This document shows, in pieces, positions 63,943-64,000 of a DNA stretch of 64,000 nt. The stretch is taken from contig NZ_CP053435.1 in assembly GCF_013127955.1 (NCBI RefSeq), positions 3,695,001 through 3,759,000 of the forward strand. Reading direction: 5' to 3'. Position 1 is the stretch's first letter. Each line of letters starts with the position of its first letter. The notes beneath the pieces were generated by a model, which did no database searches, had not been told where the DNA came from, and saw only the letters and a program-made list of their open reading frames with translations. The position numbers and the translations under genes are program-made. This DNA is from Spirosoma taeanense (GTDB lineage Bacteria > Bacteroidota > Bacteroidia > Cytophagales > Spirosomataceae).

Positions 63943-64000
63943 AATGATGCAGGATGAGTGATGAATAGACCAAAGCATTCATCACTCATCCTGCATCATT
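63943..64000. repeat. Perfect 24-bp inverted repeat built of heptads (AATGATG family)
   Basis: The left arm 63943-63966 steps AATGATG, CAGGATG, AGTGATG, AAT. The right arm 63977-64000 is its exact reverse complement, with a 10-nt centre. There is no T-run. It starts 7 bp after the WbqC stop and may continue past the window edge. Confidence 0.85.

Overview
The window looks like chromosome of a Spirosoma-like member of the Cytophagales (Bacteroidota). Supporting signs are a TonB receptor coupled to a DUF4249 lipoprotein, a 2TM-domain protein, a PHP-type PolX, tandem small outer-membrane barrels, weak Shine-Dalgarno sites, and promoters of the Bacteroidota type (TTTG, about 19 nt, TAnnTTTG). The genus is inference. 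I see no phage, insertion sequence, CRISPR array or plasmid feature. Most genes are housekeeping or metabolic and are packed in short operons, often convergent around strong hairpin terminators.

Layout. 1-8.5 kb: a truncated VWA membrane protein, fabG, an AIM6-like phosphodiesterase, fdhD with an FdhF/YdeP molybdoenzyme, and a GMC flavoprotein. 8.6-17.3 kb: clpC, a WbqC-family gene, an LpxL-like acyltransferase, a gntP plus SGNH hydrolase pair, an McrC-type nuclease without McrB, and a GT9 glycosyltransferase. 17.3-22.7 kb: DUF4249 plus TonB receptor, and a PolX whose polymerase site is degraded while its PHP site is intact. 22.8-31.1 kb: small membrane proteins, thyA with a pentapeptide-repeat gene, OsmC, YihY, the CysG-N siroheme enzyme and three tandem outer-membrane barrel paralogues. 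31.2-43.7 kb: pgi, an ArnT-like transferase, a GH25 lysozyme, a 1-Cys peroxiredoxin, a NarL-type two-component system, tRNA-Ala(GGC), a GIY-YIG protein, an NlpC/P60 hydrolase, Tex and a cold-shock protein. 44-53.7 kb: a Gfo/Idh oxidoreductase, an AguB-like amidase, a large unrecognised exported protein followed by a ROK kinase and an SIS isomerase, a sulfite-oxidase-like protein, pheA and a topoisomerase IV B subunit.

The last 10 kb is a surface-polysaccharide locus on the + strand: SLBB export protein, Wzz-like protein, ABC permease and ATPase with a C-terminal Wzt-type domain, DegT aminotransferase, multi-pass glycosyltransferase-like protein and WbqC. The ABC pair and the Wzz/SLBB proteins suggest synthesis and export of an amino-sugar-containing glycan.

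The most unusual signal is not a gene. Several intergenic gaps are filled with degenerate 7-nt repeats. Each gap has its own 7-mer family, and in most an inverted copy in the same 7-nt phase forms a long hairpin (near 1.2, 45.5, 51.7, 59.95 and 63.97 kb; a one-sided case near 46.56 kb). Other leads are the orphan McrC, the polymerase-dead PolX, the unknown protein-ROK-SIS group, an orphan terminator with a 43-codon ORF upstream of the ArnT-like gene, and a shared leader motif in front of all three barrel paralogues.
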